Source: Bacteroidales bacterium (GTDB taxonomy: Bacteria; Bacteroidota; Bacteroidia; Bacteroidales; Muribaculaceae). Taken from it: DNA of 64,000 nt. Position numbers and translations under genes: made by a program. Numbering within the stretch: position 1 is the stretch's first letter; each line of letters starts with the position of its first letter. The stretch covers positions 7,951-71,950 of the forward strand of contig CAAFXO010000022.1 of NCBI GenBank assembly GCA_900766975.1. The letters are read 5' to 3'. Under the pieces are notes generated by a model. That model did no database searches and was not told where the DNA came from. It saw nothing but the letters and a program-made list of their open reading frames with translations. Below are positions 1 through 9,314 of this stretch, piece by piece.

Positions 1-346
1 CAGCCTTCGGGTCGGATAGCTTGACATCGCAAAGTCGGAAGATAGCCAAAAAGAAAAGGATATAGATCATGCCATTGGCAAGAGCGAAGGCGGGTTGACC
101 CCAGATTCCGCAAAAAGATTGCACCAAGACATGAGCGAAGTATCTGCCATTTTGGTAGATATAGTGAACATTTTGCGACTCGATAACATCGCTTAGCGAG
201 GAGATGTGCCGGTCGAAGTCAACGAAGTTATACTGATATGTGATATCATCGTCGCTCCATACGACAGCATAAGACACCAACACGATGAATACCGCGACCA
301 CCGCCATCAAAGAGAGAGATAAATATTTTCCAACTTTACGATTCAT
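1..346 (-). CDS. Partial membrane protein, DUF6056-like
   Basis: The gene reads leftward from an ATG at 346 and runs off the window edge, so only about 115 N-terminal residues are visible. It starts MNRKVGKYLSLSLMAVVAVF, with a strong first membrane segment (about residues 9-27). A polar extracytoplasmic stretch rich in Asp and Tyr follows (SDDDITYQYNFVDFD), then a second hydrophobic segment (about 88-105). This layout, with acidic residues just after the first helix, resembles DUF6056-type multi-pass proteins often grouped with glycosyltransferase-like membrane proteins. The family call is from memory of the pattern and is tentative. No function can be assigned. Confidence 0.55.
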   Translation of the reverse strand, partial: MNRKVGKYLSLSLMAVVAVFIVLVSYAVVWSDDDITYQYNFVDFDRHISSLSDVIESQNVHYIYQNGRYFAHVLVQSFCGIWGQPAFALANGMIYILFFLAIFRLCDVKLSDPKA

Positions 347-397
347 AAAAGCAAAGATTAACAGCGCAAAATTACAAAATAAAGTTGCCAATCACAA

Positions 398-411
398 TAG
401 AGCGCGCTCTA
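398..411. repeat. Palindromic copy of the GCGCTCT intergenic repeat
   Basis: TAGAGCGCGCTCTA is a perfect 14-bp palindrome. It lies between the phosphate transporter terminator and the start of the partial membrane gene. It belongs to the dispersed family also seen at 3173, 14077-14277, 24027, 26191, 27338, 28825 and 31289. Confidence 0.7.
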
Positions 412-423
412 AAAACAGAATTC

Positions 424-462
424 AAAAATGCAGCCATCGGCGTCTCGTCGGTGGCTGCATTT
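424..462 (-). terminator. Rho-independent terminator of the PiT gene
   Basis: Perfect arms (427-437 with 452-462, core ATGCAGCCA/TGGCTGCAT) close a GC-rich loop. On the minus strand they are followed by a short T run (complement of 424-428). It lies about 90 bp past the transporter stop codon. Confidence 0.75.
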
Positions 463-548
463 GACAGTTTACCTTTTTCTATCGGCTGAGGCCTGCCTTC
501 TGTTGGGATTTCGGAAGACATGTCCCGACCATATTCTTGCCCATTAAG

Positions 549-2957
549 TCAGACAGGAAGGTCAACCGTCCGGGTTTCGATGTAATTTAGATTGTTGTTG
601 CGTTTATCTATATCGGTCATAGTCGTATCGTCGATCTCTTCCAGCTCATCGTCGGAATAGAACCCATTGGAGTGCATCGGAGCAATACGCTTCTCATCAG
701 ACGTGCGTCCGTCGAACTCAGTGTCGTTGAGCTTGGCGTATGAACGGAGATACTTGCGAAGCGCAGACACCATCTCACGCGTCTCTTGCAACATACCGAG
801 GTAGACATAAAGCACGGTCATCTCCGAGGGGTCGCTCGAGTGGATATTGCCGAAGAGACGATGATAGGTGGCGGAAATGCGATTCTTCATCTCCTCGCCA
901 CGTTGGCGCAATTCGAGGATAGCATTGACATCGCTCTGCTCCATCATGGCGAGCACATCGTCATAGAGAGACAGCACGGCAGTGCGAATATTGTTATACT
1001 CCTCGACATGAGCGGCAGGCAGAGGGAGGAAATTATTCTCAATATGCTCCTTACACATCTCGGCGACACGGCGTAGGTTGTAGAGGATGCACATGCAGTA
1101 ATTGTTGGAGAGATGGAACCAAGTGGTCTTCTCCAAGGCAGTGTCGCGGCTGACACGGCGCATGCCGAGGGTCTCCTTGCGACGATTGCTCTTGATCACC
1201 CTCTTCTCGAGCACCATCTTCTTGGCAGTCTTCGAGATAACACCAAGGTTCTCATGGATGAAGCCATCGGTAATCGAGGCATAATAATCGCGCATCCGAG
1301 AGAGAGTCTCATGCTGACGACGTGTGATATAGAGATGGGTGAGTTGCCAGCACTCCTCCTCGTCGTTGGTGGCGAGGATGGTCTGAAAGAGTGTGTCACC
1401 CTCCTCCTCTTGTTGATTCTTCTTAAAGCGGATATTGCTGCGGATTATCAGCGCGATGGTGAGGATCGCCAAGACGATCATGGCGATATGTCCGCCATAA
1501 TACATCGCCAGAACCACTAACGAAGCCCCGATAAAGGCAGCCCCGGCAGTGATGAACCAGCCGCCGATCACCGAGATTACACCCGTGATGCGGAACACGG
1601 CACTCTCCCTGCCCCACGCCTTGTCGGAAAGCGAAGTACCCATCGCCACCATGAAGGTGACAAACGTGGTGGAAAGTGGCAACTTGAGCGATGTGCCAAG
1701 TGCAATCAGCGCCCCGGCGAGCACCAAGTTGATTGAACCTCTCACCAAGTCGAAGGCGGCTCCCTGTTCCATAATCGAATCGTCGACATTGAAACGCTTC
1801 TCATATTGACGCTTCATACGCGCCGGAGTGATGCGGCTGATGAATGAGCTGATCGAAATCGCCCACTTCACCAAGCGACGTGCCAACCTCGACGAACCGA
1901 ACAACTCCTCGCCACCCTGCTGCGAACCGAGTCCGATCTCCGTCTTCGACACGTTGCGTGCCTTGCGCGATGTCGCTAATGAGATCACCATGATAAGTCC
2001 CGCCGAGATCAGGAAGATGATCGGCGTGTTAGCCGGCCCATTGAGCGAACCCATCATGAAGCTATGAGCATCACCCGAACCATGAGCGGTGAAGTCCACG
2101 AAGGAGGCAAGTCCCGTCAGAGGAACGCCGATGAAGTTCACCAAGTCATTGCCGGCAAATGCCATCGCCAAGGAGAAGGTGCCCATCAATACCACCACCT
2201 TCAGCACATTCACCTTCAGGAAGTGAAGCAACTGCATGATCAGCGAGAAGCCGACAAAGCATGCTCCCAATATCAGAAGAGTGTTCTCCTTGATCCACCC
2301 CTTCACCTCGGGGGTCATAAAGGTGAGATCTTTCGCACCCTTGATCAGCAGGAAGTAGATGATGGCTGTGGCGCAAATGCCTCCGAAGATGCCGATCTTC
2401 CAAGTCAGATTCTTCTTATAATTGAAGGAGAATAGATAGCGAGCCAGGAACTGTACGATCGTACCGAACACGAAGGCTATAGCCACCGAGAGGAAGATGC
2501 CTATTATCACCGAGAGTGCTTTGCCCGTGTTCAGAAGTTCGGGGAAGGTAAGCGAAGCATCTCCCGCCATCTTCACTACGGCGATGGCGAAGGTGGCTCC
2601 CAAGAGCTCGAACACCATCGAGACGGTGGTCGACGTGGGCATGCCCAGAGAGTTGAAGATGTCGAGCAAGATTATGTCGGTCACCATCACCGCCATAAAG
2701 ATGCACATAAGTTCGTAGAAATTAAAGTTCTCGGGGCGGAAGATGCCGTGGCGTGCCACATCCATCATACCATTGCTCATCGCAGCGCCGATGAAAACTC
2801 CAATCGCCGCCACGGTGATGATCGTGCGAAACTTTGCTGCCTTTGTGCCGAGAGCCGAGTTGAGGAAATTGACCGCATCATTGCTCACTCCCACCGACAA
2901 ATCGAAGATCGCCAAGAGGAAGAGAAACACGATGATGCACAGGAATAGTGTATTCAT
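549..2957 (-). CDS. Inorganic phosphate transporter, PiT family
   Basis: The 802-aa inner-membrane carrier is predicted to bring in phosphate with a cation. Both family signature repeats are visible: SNDAVNFLNSALGTK near the N-terminus (about residues 25-39) and FAGNDLVNFIGVPL (about 266-279). Each sits in a set of hydrophobic helices that continues to about residue 505. The last 290 residues are soluble, helical and charged and resemble a PhoU-type domain fused to the carrier, as is common in Bacteroidetes PiT proteins and explains the length. The ATG at 2957 begins directly with a hydrophobic helix. The gene is monocistronic and has its own terminator. Na+ versus H+ coupling cannot be read from the sequence. 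Confidence 0.92.
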   Translation of the reverse strand: MNTLFLCIIVFLFLLAIFDLSVGVSNDAVNFLNSALGTKAAKFRTIITVAAIGVFIGAAMSNGMMDVARHGIFRPENFNFYELMCIFMAVMVTDIILLDIFNSLGMPTSTTVSMVFELLGATFAIAVVKMAGDASLTFPELLNTGKALSVIIGIFLSVAIAFVFGTIVQFLARYLFSFNYKKNLTWKIGIFGGICATAIIYFLLIKGAKDLTFMTPEVKGWIKENTLLILGACFVGFSLIMQLLHFLKVNVLKVVVLMGTFSLAMAFAGNDLVNFIGVPLTGLASFVDFTAHGSGDAHSFMMGSLNGPANTPIIFLISAGLIMVISLATSRKARNVSKTEIGLGSQQGGEELFGSSRLARRLVKWAISISSFISRITPARMKRQYEKRFNVDDSIMEQGAAFDLVRGSINLVLAGALIALGTSLKLPLSTTFVTFMVAMGTSLSDKAWGRESAVFRITGVISVIGGWFITAGAAFIGASLVVLAMYYGGHIAMIVLAILTIALIIRSNIRFKKNQQEEEGDTLFQTILATNDEEECWQLTHLYITRRQHETLSRMRDYYASITDGFIHENLGVISKTAKKMVLEKRVIKSNRRKETLGMRRVSRDTALEKTTWFHLSNNYCMCILYNLRRVAEMCKEHIENNFLPLPAAHVEEYNNIRTAVLSLYDDVLAMMEQSDVNAILELRQRGEEMKNRISATYHRLFGNIHSSDPSEMTVLYVYLGMLQETREMVSALRKYLRSYAKLNDTEFDGRTSDEKRIAPMHSNGFYSDDELEEIDDTTMTDIDKRNNNLNYIETRTVDLPV

Positions 2958-3087
2958 ATAATATCATTCTTTCTTTATGTCGCAAAATAAGAAATAAAAT
3001 GTTGCAAAAATATTTCATAATTGTAACGTTTTTGTAACCTGGCAAGTTCGGAGTGAAATTAGGAATTAGGAGGTAGGAATTAGCAAT

Positions 3088-3125
3088 TAAAAAAAAGGTG
3101 ACGAGTCGTTGTGACTCATCACCTT
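3088..3125 (-). terminator. Rho-independent terminator of pgi operon
   Basis: Arms AAGGTGA-C-GAGTC (95-107 of the 3000s) and GACTC-A-TCACCTT (3113-3125) pair, with one mismatched position. On the minus strand the stem is followed by a run of at least seven T. It ends the lysS-gpsA-pgi transcript. Confidence 0.85.
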
Positions 3126-3172
3126 AGGTATCGGGTTTCTGTGCCTGCGGGGCTTAGAGCCTCATCAGACAT

Positions 3173-3196
3173 TAGAGCGCGTTCGAACGCGCTCTA
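3173..3196. repeat. 24-bp perfect palindrome of the GCGCTCT repeat family
   Basis: TAGAGCGCGTTC is followed at once by its exact reverse complement GAACGCGCTCTA. The repeat lies between the pgi stop (3204) and the pgi terminator. It equals two head-to-head copies of the half-site seen singly elsewhere in the window. Confidence 0.8.
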
Positions 3197-3203
3197 GATG
3201 TTT

Positions 3204-4511
3204 TTAGCAGTAGCCGGGCTTCTTGAGGAGTTTGAACATATTGCGCTTATAGGCTTCGACGCCGGGCTGGTTGAAGGGGTTGACATTGAGCATATATCCG
3301 CTGATGCCGCAAGCCTTCTCGAAGAAATAGATCATAGCGCCGAGAGTCTTCTCGCAGAGAGAGTCGAGCACGATGCGGAGGTTGGGCACGCCGCCATCGA
3401 CGTGAGCCATCTGAGTGCCGAGTTCAGCCATCTTGTTGACTTCGTCGATGCGCTTGCCTTCGAGGTAGTTGAGGCCATCGAGGTTGGCATCATCATGAGG
3501 CACGACGCGGTTTTCCTGAGTCTGAGCCACAGAGAGTACAGTCTCGAAGATGGTGCGTTCACCCTCTTGGATCCATTGGCCCATAGAGTGGAGGTCGGTG
3601 GTGAAGTCTACGGCAGCAGGGAAGATGCCCTTACCCTCCTTGCCTTCAGACTCTCCATAGAGTTGTTTCCACCACTCGGCGAAGAAGTGGAGCTTAGGCT
3701 CGAAGTTGACGAGGATCTCGATCTTCTTGCCATCGCGATAGAGGGCATTGCGCATGCGAGCATACACCTCGCAAATGTTGTCGTCGCCCGAAGTCAGAGT
3801 GGCCTTCTCCATCTCTACGGCACCCTCTATGAGAGCCTTGATGTCGTGGCCTGCCACGGCGATGGGGAGCAACCCTACGGGAGTGAGCACCGAGAAGCGG
3901 CCACCCACATTGTCGGGGATAACGTAAGTCTCATATCCCTCTTGAGTGGCGAGAGTGCGGAGCGCACCCTTGGCCTGGTCGGTGATAGCCACGATCAGAT
4001 CCTTGGCAGCATCCTTGCCGGCCTGCTTCTCGAGCATCTCCTTGAAGATGCGGAAGGCGATGGCAGGCTCGGTGGTGGTGCCTGACTTGGAGATAACGAT
4101 GATGCCGAAGCGCTTGCCGGCCAAGAGTCGCTCGAGTTCGGCAGTATAATCTTCGCTGATGTTTTGACCGGCATAGACCACCTTGGGGCAGCCCTGAGTC
4201 GGAGCGTAGTAGCTTTCGAAATTGTCGGAGAGAGCCGTGATGACAGCCTTGGCGCCGAGGTAAGAGCCACCGATGCCGATGCACACCACATAGTCGCAGT
4301 TGTCGCGCAGACGCTTGGCTGTGGCGTTGATACGATCGATCAGCTCAGCCGACGTCTCTGAGGGGAGGTGAAGCCAACCGAGGAAGTCATTGCCGGCGCC
4401 GGTGCCCTGTTGCAACACGTCGAGTGCCTTGGAGGCATCCTCTTTGGTTTGGTCGAATTGATCATTGGCAAACTGTAGAGCTTTGTCAATGTTAAGTTCA
4501 AGTGCTTTCAT
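3204..4511 (-). CDS. pgi: Glucose-6-phosphate isomerase
   Basis: The cytosolic enzyme interconverts glucose 6-phosphate and fructose 6-phosphate in glycolysis and gluconeogenesis. At 435 aa it is the short bacterial form. Visible signatures are the sugar-phosphate-binding SIS motifs GIGGSYLGAKA (about residues 79-89) and VISKSGTTTEPAIAFR (about 142-157), GGRFSVLTPVGLLP (about 205-218), and the C-terminal QPGVEAYKRNMF segment with the conserved Lys. It starts at ATG 4511, 62 bp after gpsA, and is the last gene of the lysS-gpsA-pgi run before a terminator at 3088-3125. Confidence 0.96.
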   Translation of the reverse strand: MKALELNIDKALQFANDQFDQTKEDASKALDVLQQGTGAGNDFLGWLHLPSETSAELIDRINATAKRLRDNCDYVVCIGIGGSYLGAKAVITALSDNFESYYAPTQGCPKVVYAGQNISEDYTAELERLLAGKRFGIIVISKSGTTTEPAIAFRIFKEMLEKQAGKDAAKDLIVAITDQAKGALRTLATQEGYETYVIPDNVGGRFSVLTPVGLLPIAVAGHDIKALIEGAVEMEKATLTSGDDNICEVYARMRNALYRDGKKIEILVNFEPKLHFFAEWWKQLYGESEGKEGKGIFPAAVDFTTDLHSMGQWIQEGERTIFETVLSVAQTQENRVVPHDDANLDGLNYLEGKRIDEVNKMAELGTQMAHVDGGVPNLRIVLDSLCEKTLGAMIYFFEKACGISGYMLNVNPFNQPGVEAYKRNMFKLLKKPGYC

Positions 4512-4573
4512 TTTGAAAAAATGCTTTGAAATATTTAAGTCTAATAAAAACGGTTCGAGTCTATATTGCCCTC

Positions 4574-5575
4574 TCAGGAGAATGTGCTGATGATGGCTTC
4601 GATGGCCTTGGCGGGACGCACATTGCGGTAGAGGATATCATATACGCAGTCGAGTATCGGCATATCGACCTTCGCCCGGTTGCGATTGATGCGATAGATA
4701 CACTCTGTGCCATAATAGCCTTCTGCCACCATCTCCATCTCCATCTTGGCAGCCTTGACGCTATAACCCTTGCCGATCATCGAGCCGAAATTGTGATTGC
4801 GAGAGAATCGGCTGTAGGCAGTGACGAGCAGGTCGCCCAGATAGGCGGAGCGGCAGATGTCGCGACCCTCAAGAGGGGAGATCGCTTCGACGAATCGGGC
4901 CATCTCGCGGATGGCATTGCTCACCATCATCGCCTGGAAATTGTCGCCATTCTTCTGCCCATGCAGGATTCCGGCGGCTATGGCGTAGACATTCTTGAGC
5001 ACAGCGGCATACTCGATGCCATCGACATCTTGCGAGAGGATGGTGTTGAGTTTCTTGCCATCGAGCAGGGCGGCGAAGTCGCGAGCCTTCTCGATGTCAC
5101 GACAGCCGATGGTGAGATAGCTGAGTCGCTCCAAAGCCACCTCCTCGGCGTGACATGGACCGCCGATCACGAGCATATTCTCCTGCCGGCATCCGAATCG
5201 GTGGCAGACATAGTCCGACACGATCATATCCGATTCCGGCACGATGCCCTTGACTGCCGACACCACCCGCTTCTCGGAGATGTCGACCGTGATCCGATCG
5301 ATAGTCTCCTTGAGATAGGGGGAGGGCACCACTAATACCAGCGTATCGGCGTTGCTACACGCCTCGTCGATATCGTCGGTGAAGTGTATGCGACTTGTGT
5401 CTAACGTTATATCTGACAGGTAGACCGGGTTGTGGCCATACTTGATGAAATCGTCGATGCGATCTCGTCGGCGCACGTACCACAAGATCCGATCACAGTT
5501 GTCGAGTAGCAACTTGGCAAGAGCTGTCGCCCAGCTGCCGCTACCGATCACTGCTATTTTACCCATTGAGTTCAT
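4574..5575 (-). CDS. gpsA: NAD(P)H-dependent glycerol-3-phosphate dehydrogenase
   Basis: This cytosolic enzyme reduces dihydroxyacetone phosphate to sn-glycerol 3-phosphate, the backbone precursor for phospholipids. At 333 aa it is full length. It has an N-terminal Rossmann motif, GSGSWATALAKLL (about residues 11-23), and the catalytic-lysine segment AVLKNVYAIAAGI (about 191-203). A second in-frame Met (MGKIAVIG, residue 4) could be the true start. It lies between lysS (52 bp gap) and pgi, consistent with one transcript. Confidence 0.95.
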   Translation of the reverse strand: MNSMGKIAVIGSGSWATALAKLLLDNCDRILWYVRRRDRIDDFIKYGHNPVYLSDITLDTSRIHFTDDIDEACSNADTLVLVVPSPYLKETIDRITVDISEKRVVSAVKGIVPESDMIVSDYVCHRFGCRQENMLVIGGPCHAEEVALERLSYLTIGCRDIEKARDFAALLDGKKLNTILSQDVDGIEYAAVLKNVYAIAAGILHGQKNGDNFQAMMVSNAIREMARFVEAISPLEGRDICRSAYLGDLLVTAYSRFSRNHNFGSMIGKGYSVKAAKMEMEMVAEGYYGTECIYRINRNRAKVDMPILDCVYDILYRNVRPAKAIEAIISTFS

Positions 5576-5627
5576 GATAGAATTTTAGGGGGTGTTCAGA
5601 GTTGTTGATATGTAGGGGGAGAGGAGA

Positions 5628-7178
5628 TTACTCTTCGGCAGCCTCCTCGCTTTCTTTCTGTTGTTGCTTTTTCTCGGGGCGCATCTGCGGGAAGAGGAGC
5701 ACCTCCTGGATGGCAGTTTGGCCGGTGAGAAGCATGGCGAGACGGTCCATGCCGATGCCCATACCCGAAGTGGGGGGCATGCCATATTCGAGAGCGCGGA
5801 TGAAGTCGCCGTCGATGATCATCGCCTCGTCGTCGCCCTTGTCGGCGAGTCGCATCTGGTCGACGAAACGCTCATACTGGTCGATCGGGTCGTTGAGCTC
5901 GGAATATGCGTTGGCGAGCTCCTTGCCGTTGACCATAAGTTCGAAGCGTTCGGTGAGCTCGGGATTGTTGCGATGACGCTTGGTCAGCGGCGACATCTCG
6001 ATGGGATAGTCGATGATGAAGGTGGGCTGGATGTATGTGCCTTCACACTTCTCGCCGAAGATCTCGTCGATGAGCTTGCCCTTGCCCATAGAGGGGTCGG
6101 TCTCGATGCCGGCTTGACGGCAGAAGGCACGAAGCTCGTCTTCGCTCTTGCCGGTGATGTCGAATCCGGTCTTCTCAAGAATTGCCTCAGTCATGGTGAT
6201 GCGGCGATAGGGGGCCTTGAAGTCAATCTCGTTGTCGCCGACCTGAATCTTGGTGGTGCCATTGACATCCATGCAGATCTTCTCGAGCATGGTCTCGGTG
6301 AACTTCATCATCCAGTTATAGTCCTTATAAGCCACATATATCTCCATGCAGGTGAACTCGGGATTGTGGGTGCGGTCCATACCCTCGTTGCGGAAATTGC
6401 GCGAGAACTCATACACACCCTCGAATCCGCCGACGATCAGACGCTTGAGATAGAGCTCATTGGCGATGCGAAGGTAGAGGGGGATGTCGAGAGCATTATG
6501 GTGAGTGATGAAGGGGCGTGCCGATGCGCCGCCGGGGATGGGCTGAAGCACCGGAGTCTCCACCTCGAAATATCCATGCTGATTGAAATACTCGCGCATC
6601 GAGTTGAACATCTTATTGCGCTTTACGAAGATGTCGCGCACGCCGGGATTCACCACCAAGTCGACATAGCGCTGACGATAGCGGAGCTCGGGGTCGGTAA
6701 AGGCATCGTAGGCCTTGCCATCTTTGAACTTAACAATCGGGAGGGGACGTAGGCTCTTGGAGAGGACGCTAATCTCTTGGGCGTGGATGGTGATCTCTCC
6801 CATCTGGGTGCGGAACACGAAGCCCTTCACGCCGATGAAGTCGCCGATGTCCAGGAGTTTCTTGAATACGACATTGTAGAACTCCTTATCCTCGCCCGGA
6901 CAGATGTCATCGCGAGATACATACACCTGGATGCGGCCGTCGGCATCCTGAAGCTCCATGAAGGAGGCTTTGCCCATGATGCGTCGGCTCATGATGCGTC
7001 CTGCCACCGACACTTGGCGCAGAGGCTCTTCGCCATCTTTGAAATTTTCCTTGATCTCGGCGGTGTGGCCGGTTACTACATATTCTGCTGCGGGATAGGG
7101 CTCAATGCCACGCTCGCGCATCGTATTCATGCTGTTACGACGCACGATCTCTTGTTCGCTAAGTTCGTGATTTGCCAT
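5628..7178 (-). CDS. lysS: Lysyl-tRNA synthetase, class II
   Basis: It charges tRNA-Lys with lysine using ATP. The 516-aa protein has an N-terminal OB-fold anticodon-binding domain (about residues 55-165) and a class II catalytic core. Motif 2 is recognised around FSRNFRNEGMDRTHNPEF, and motif 3 is GMGIGMDRLAMLLTG near the C-terminus. The tail is rich in Glu and Lys. It is the first gene of a three-gene run with gpsA and pgi. A canonical promoter lies at 7255-7286, about 75 bp upstream. Confidence 0.97.
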   Translation of the reverse strand: MANHELSEQEIVRRNSMNTMRERGIEPYPAAEYVVTGHTAEIKENFKDGEEPLRQVSVAGRIMSRRIMGKASFMELQDADGRIQVYVSRDDICPGEDKEFYNVVFKKLLDIGDFIGVKGFVFRTQMGEITIHAQEISVLSKSLRPLPIVKFKDGKAYDAFTDPELRYRQRYVDLVVNPGVRDIFVKRNKMFNSMREYFNQHGYFEVETPVLQPIPGGASARPFITHHNALDIPLYLRIANELYLKRLIVGGFEGVYEFSRNFRNEGMDRTHNPEFTCMEIYVAYKDYNWMMKFTETMLEKICMDVNGTTKIQVGDNEIDFKAPYRRITMTEAILEKTGFDITGKSEDELRAFCRQAGIETDPSMGKGKLIDEIFGEKCEGTYIQPTFIIDYPIEMSPLTKRHRNNPELTERFELMVNGKELANAYSELNDPIDQYERFVDQMRLADKGDDEAMIIDGDFIRALEYGMPPTSGMGIGMDRLAMLLTGQTAIQEVLLFPQMRPEKKQQQKESEEAAEE

Positions 7179-7254
7179 TATATGATTTTTAAGTTTTTGC
7201 TTCTTGTTCGTTAGAGGCTTGGTCTAACTGATTTTTATAGATGTTTTTGACCTA

Positions 7255-7286
7255 CAAAGTTAATAAATTGCCCGAATTAAAGCAAA
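7255..7286 (-). promoter_or_regulatory. Bacteroidetes-type promoter for lysS-gpsA-pgi
   Basis: On the minus strand TTTG is followed by 20 bp and then TAACTTTG, the known Bacteroidetes sigma-factor consensus (-33 TTTG, -7 TAnnTTTG). It is well placed before lysS. Confidence 0.75.
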
Positions 7287-7305
7287 TTTTAGAGCGAGAG
7301 CTCAA

Positions 7306-7348
7306 TAAAAAACAAGGAAGGGAGTGCCTGTGGAGGCATCCCTTCCTT
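7306..7348 (-). terminator. Rho-independent terminator after fabF
   Basis: Arms AAGGAAGGGA (7314-7323) and TCCCTTCCTT (7339-7348) enclose a second short stem GCCT/AGGC. The minus strand continues into a run of six T. It lies just downstream of the fabF stop at 7372. Confidence 0.88.
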
Positions 7349-7371
7349 ATGTTAGTTCGTAAAAGTGAGTC

Positions 7372-8634
7372 TTACTTTACTTTCTTGAAGATTACGGCAG
7401 CGTTGTGACCACCGAAACCGAAAGTGTTGGAAAGCACGGCGTTGATATCACGCTTCACAGCCTTGTTGAAGGTGAAGTTGAGACGATTGTCCACTTCGGG
7501 GTCGTCGTCACCCTCTTCATGGTTGATGGTCGGGGGGATGATACCATCCACGAGGGCCTTAACGCTGAACACAGCTTCGAGAGCGCCGGCAGCACCCAGG
7601 AGGTGACCGGTCATTGACTTGGTGGAGCTGAGGTTCATCTTATAGGCATGCTCGCCGAAGACTTCCACGATGGCTTTGGCTTCGCTGCGGTCGCCCACAG
7701 GAGTCGAAGTGCCATGGAGGTTGATGTAGTCGATCTCTTCAGGCTGCATTTCGGCATCCTTCAGAGCGTTCTGCATCACGAGCTTCGCGCCGAGTCCTTC
7801 GGGGTGAGTGGCAGTGATGTGATAAGCATCAGCACTCATGCCGCCGCCGGCTACTTCAGCATAGATCTTGGCGCCTCTGGCCTTGGCATGCTCATACTCT
7901 TCGAGCACGAGAGCGGCAGCACCTTCGCCGATCACGAATCCATCGCGAGTGCCGCTGAAAGGACGCGACGCACCGGCGGGATCGTCATTGCGTGTGGAGA
8001 GAGCTTTCATGGAGTTGAAACCTCCCACTCCGGCGGGGAAGATAGCTGCTTCCGCACCACCTGTCACCACAGCGTCTGCCAGTCCGAGACGGATGGCGTT
8101 GTAAGCATCGACCAGGGCATTGTTAGACGATGCACATGCCGATACGGTGGCGTAGTTGGGACCACGGAACTCATGGGCTATCGAGATGTGTCCGGCTGCT
8201 ATGTCGGCGATCATCTTCGGAATGAAGAAGGGATTGTATTTGGGCCCCTGCTCCTCGCCGTGGATCGCATAGTAGCTTGCCTCTTCTTCGAAAGTGTGAA
8301 GACCTCCGATGCCGGCTGCGAAAATCACGCCGACACGATTCTTGTCTACACCCTCTCCCTCGAGATTGGCATCTGCGATGGCCTCATCGGCTGCCGTCAA
8401 CGCATACATGGCGTAGAGGTCTAATTGACGCATCTGTCGACGATCGAAGTGATCTTCCGGCTTGAAATCCTTTACTTCACACGCAAATTGTGTCTTGAAT
8501 TTCGATGCGTCGAAATGGGTGATGGGCGCAGCTCCACTCTTCCCGGCTACTGCTGCCTCCCAGGTGGTGGCTACATCGTTGCCGAGTGGCGTTAGGGCGC
8601 CAAGCCCTGTCACTACTACTCTTTTTAATTCCAT
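7372..8634 (-). CDS. fabF: Beta-ketoacyl-ACP synthase II
   Basis: It condenses acyl-ACP with malonyl-ACP in fatty acid elongation. The Cys-His-His triad is visible: Cys in VSACASSNNAL, His in NLHGTSTPVGD and His in KSMTGHLLGAAGALE. A longer frame opens at 8688, but the family starts with a sequence like MELKRVVVTGLGALTPLG. I therefore place the start at 8634, giving 420 aa and 19 bp after acpP instead of a 35-bp overlap. Following acpP is the classic fatty-acid gene order. Confidence 0.94.
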   Translation of the reverse strand: MELKRVVVTGLGALTPLGNDVATTWEAAVAGKSGAAPITHFDASKFKTQFACEVKDFKPEDHFDRRQMRQLDLYAMYALTAADEAIADANLEGEGVDKNRVGVIFAAGIGGLHTFEEEASYYAIHGEEQGPKYNPFFIPKMIADIAAGHISIAHEFRGPNYATVSACASSNNALVDAYNAIRLGLADAVVTGGAEAAIFPAGVGGFNSMKALSTRNDDPAGASRPFSGTRDGFVIGEGAAALVLEEYEHAKARGAKIYAEVAGGGMSADAYHITATHPEGLGAKLVMQNALKDAEMQPEEIDYINLHGTSTPVGDRSEAKAIVEVFGEHAYKMNLSSTKSMTGHLLGAAGALEAVFSVKALVDGIIPPTINHEEGDDDPEVDNRLNFTFNKAVKRDINAVLSNTFGFGGHNAAVIFKKVK

Positions 8635-8653
8635 AGAGTATGAGGATGTTGTT

Positions 8654-8887
8654 TTATGAATGTGCCTCGATGTAAGCGATAGCGTCACCTACTGTCTTGA
8701 TGCCCTCTGCATCTGCATCGGGAATGGAGATGTTGAATGCCTTCTCAAACTCCATGATCAACTCTACTGTGTCGAGTGAGTCTGCACCAAGGTCCTTGTT
8801 GAACTCTGCTTGGGGAGTTACTTCTGCTTCGTCTACTGTGAGCTTGTCTACGATGATCTCTTTTACTTTCTGTTCGATTTCAGACAT
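8654..8887 (-). CDS. acpP: Acyl carrier protein
   Basis: The small acidic 77-aa protein carries growing acyl chains on 4'-phosphopantetheine. The attachment serine sits in GADSLDTVELIMEFE (about residues 35-49), the invariant DSL motif. It is the first gene of an acpP-fabF pair. A weak -7-like TTACTTTG lies upstream on the minus strand near 9018-9025. Confidence 0.96.
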   Translation of the reverse strand: MSEIEQKVKEIIVDKLTVDEAEVTPQAEFNKDLGADSLDTVELIMEFEKAFNISIPDADAEGIKTVGDAIAYIEAHS

Positions 8888-9230
8888 GTCTTATTGGTTT
8901 TAAGTGTTAATATTTCTTTTTTCTAATCCTCTAAACGAAGTCCTGAATATCCTATAGCCCTCTTCAGATCTAATCACAAGATCCTCAATAAGACTATTTT
9001 CTGTCAATTCAGAATGCAAAGTAAATCATTTTTTTCTAAATAAAGAAATTTTTCGCGAATTTTTGCACACAAAAATGCCTTTTGTGCAAGTTTTTAAAGC
9101 ATTTTGTCCTATTTCCTACATCTTTTTTACTTTTTGCTCCGCTATCTCGAATGATCCACCCCTTCTTGTCTCCGGGGTGGATTGGCTCTTGGGGGGGTAG
9201 CAGAGTGTCGCACTTAGCGTTCTAATGCGA
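8888..9230. other. Intergenic region upstream of acpP, no gene seen
   Basis: This is AT-rich sequence without a plausible coding frame. It presumably carries the acpP promoter; a TTACTTTG box on the minus strand near 9018-9025 is the best candidate. A C-rich stretch (around 9150-9200) resembles nothing I recognise. Confidence 0.4.
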
Positions 9231-9272
9231 ATATAGCAATATTTTGCTTGTTTAAGCAAAATATTGCTATAT
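9231..9272 (-). terminator. Long AT-rich hairpin after korB
   Basis: Two perfect 19-bp arms (ATATAGCAATATTTTGCTT and its complement, 9231-9249 and 9254-9272) flank a 4-nt loop. It lies about 45 bp past the korB stop. It probably ends the korAB transcript, although the T run is weak, so processing or RNA stabilisation is also possible. Confidence 0.6.
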
Positions 9273-9314
9273 TTATCTCTGTTATATCGCCTGTTGAGTG
9301 GGCGTTGTCGTGTC

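Noticed and set aside
7284..7299. Further copy of the GCGCTCT repeat (TTTTAGAGCGAGAGCTC)
   Set aside because: Too diverged to assign and partly inside the lysS promoter region.
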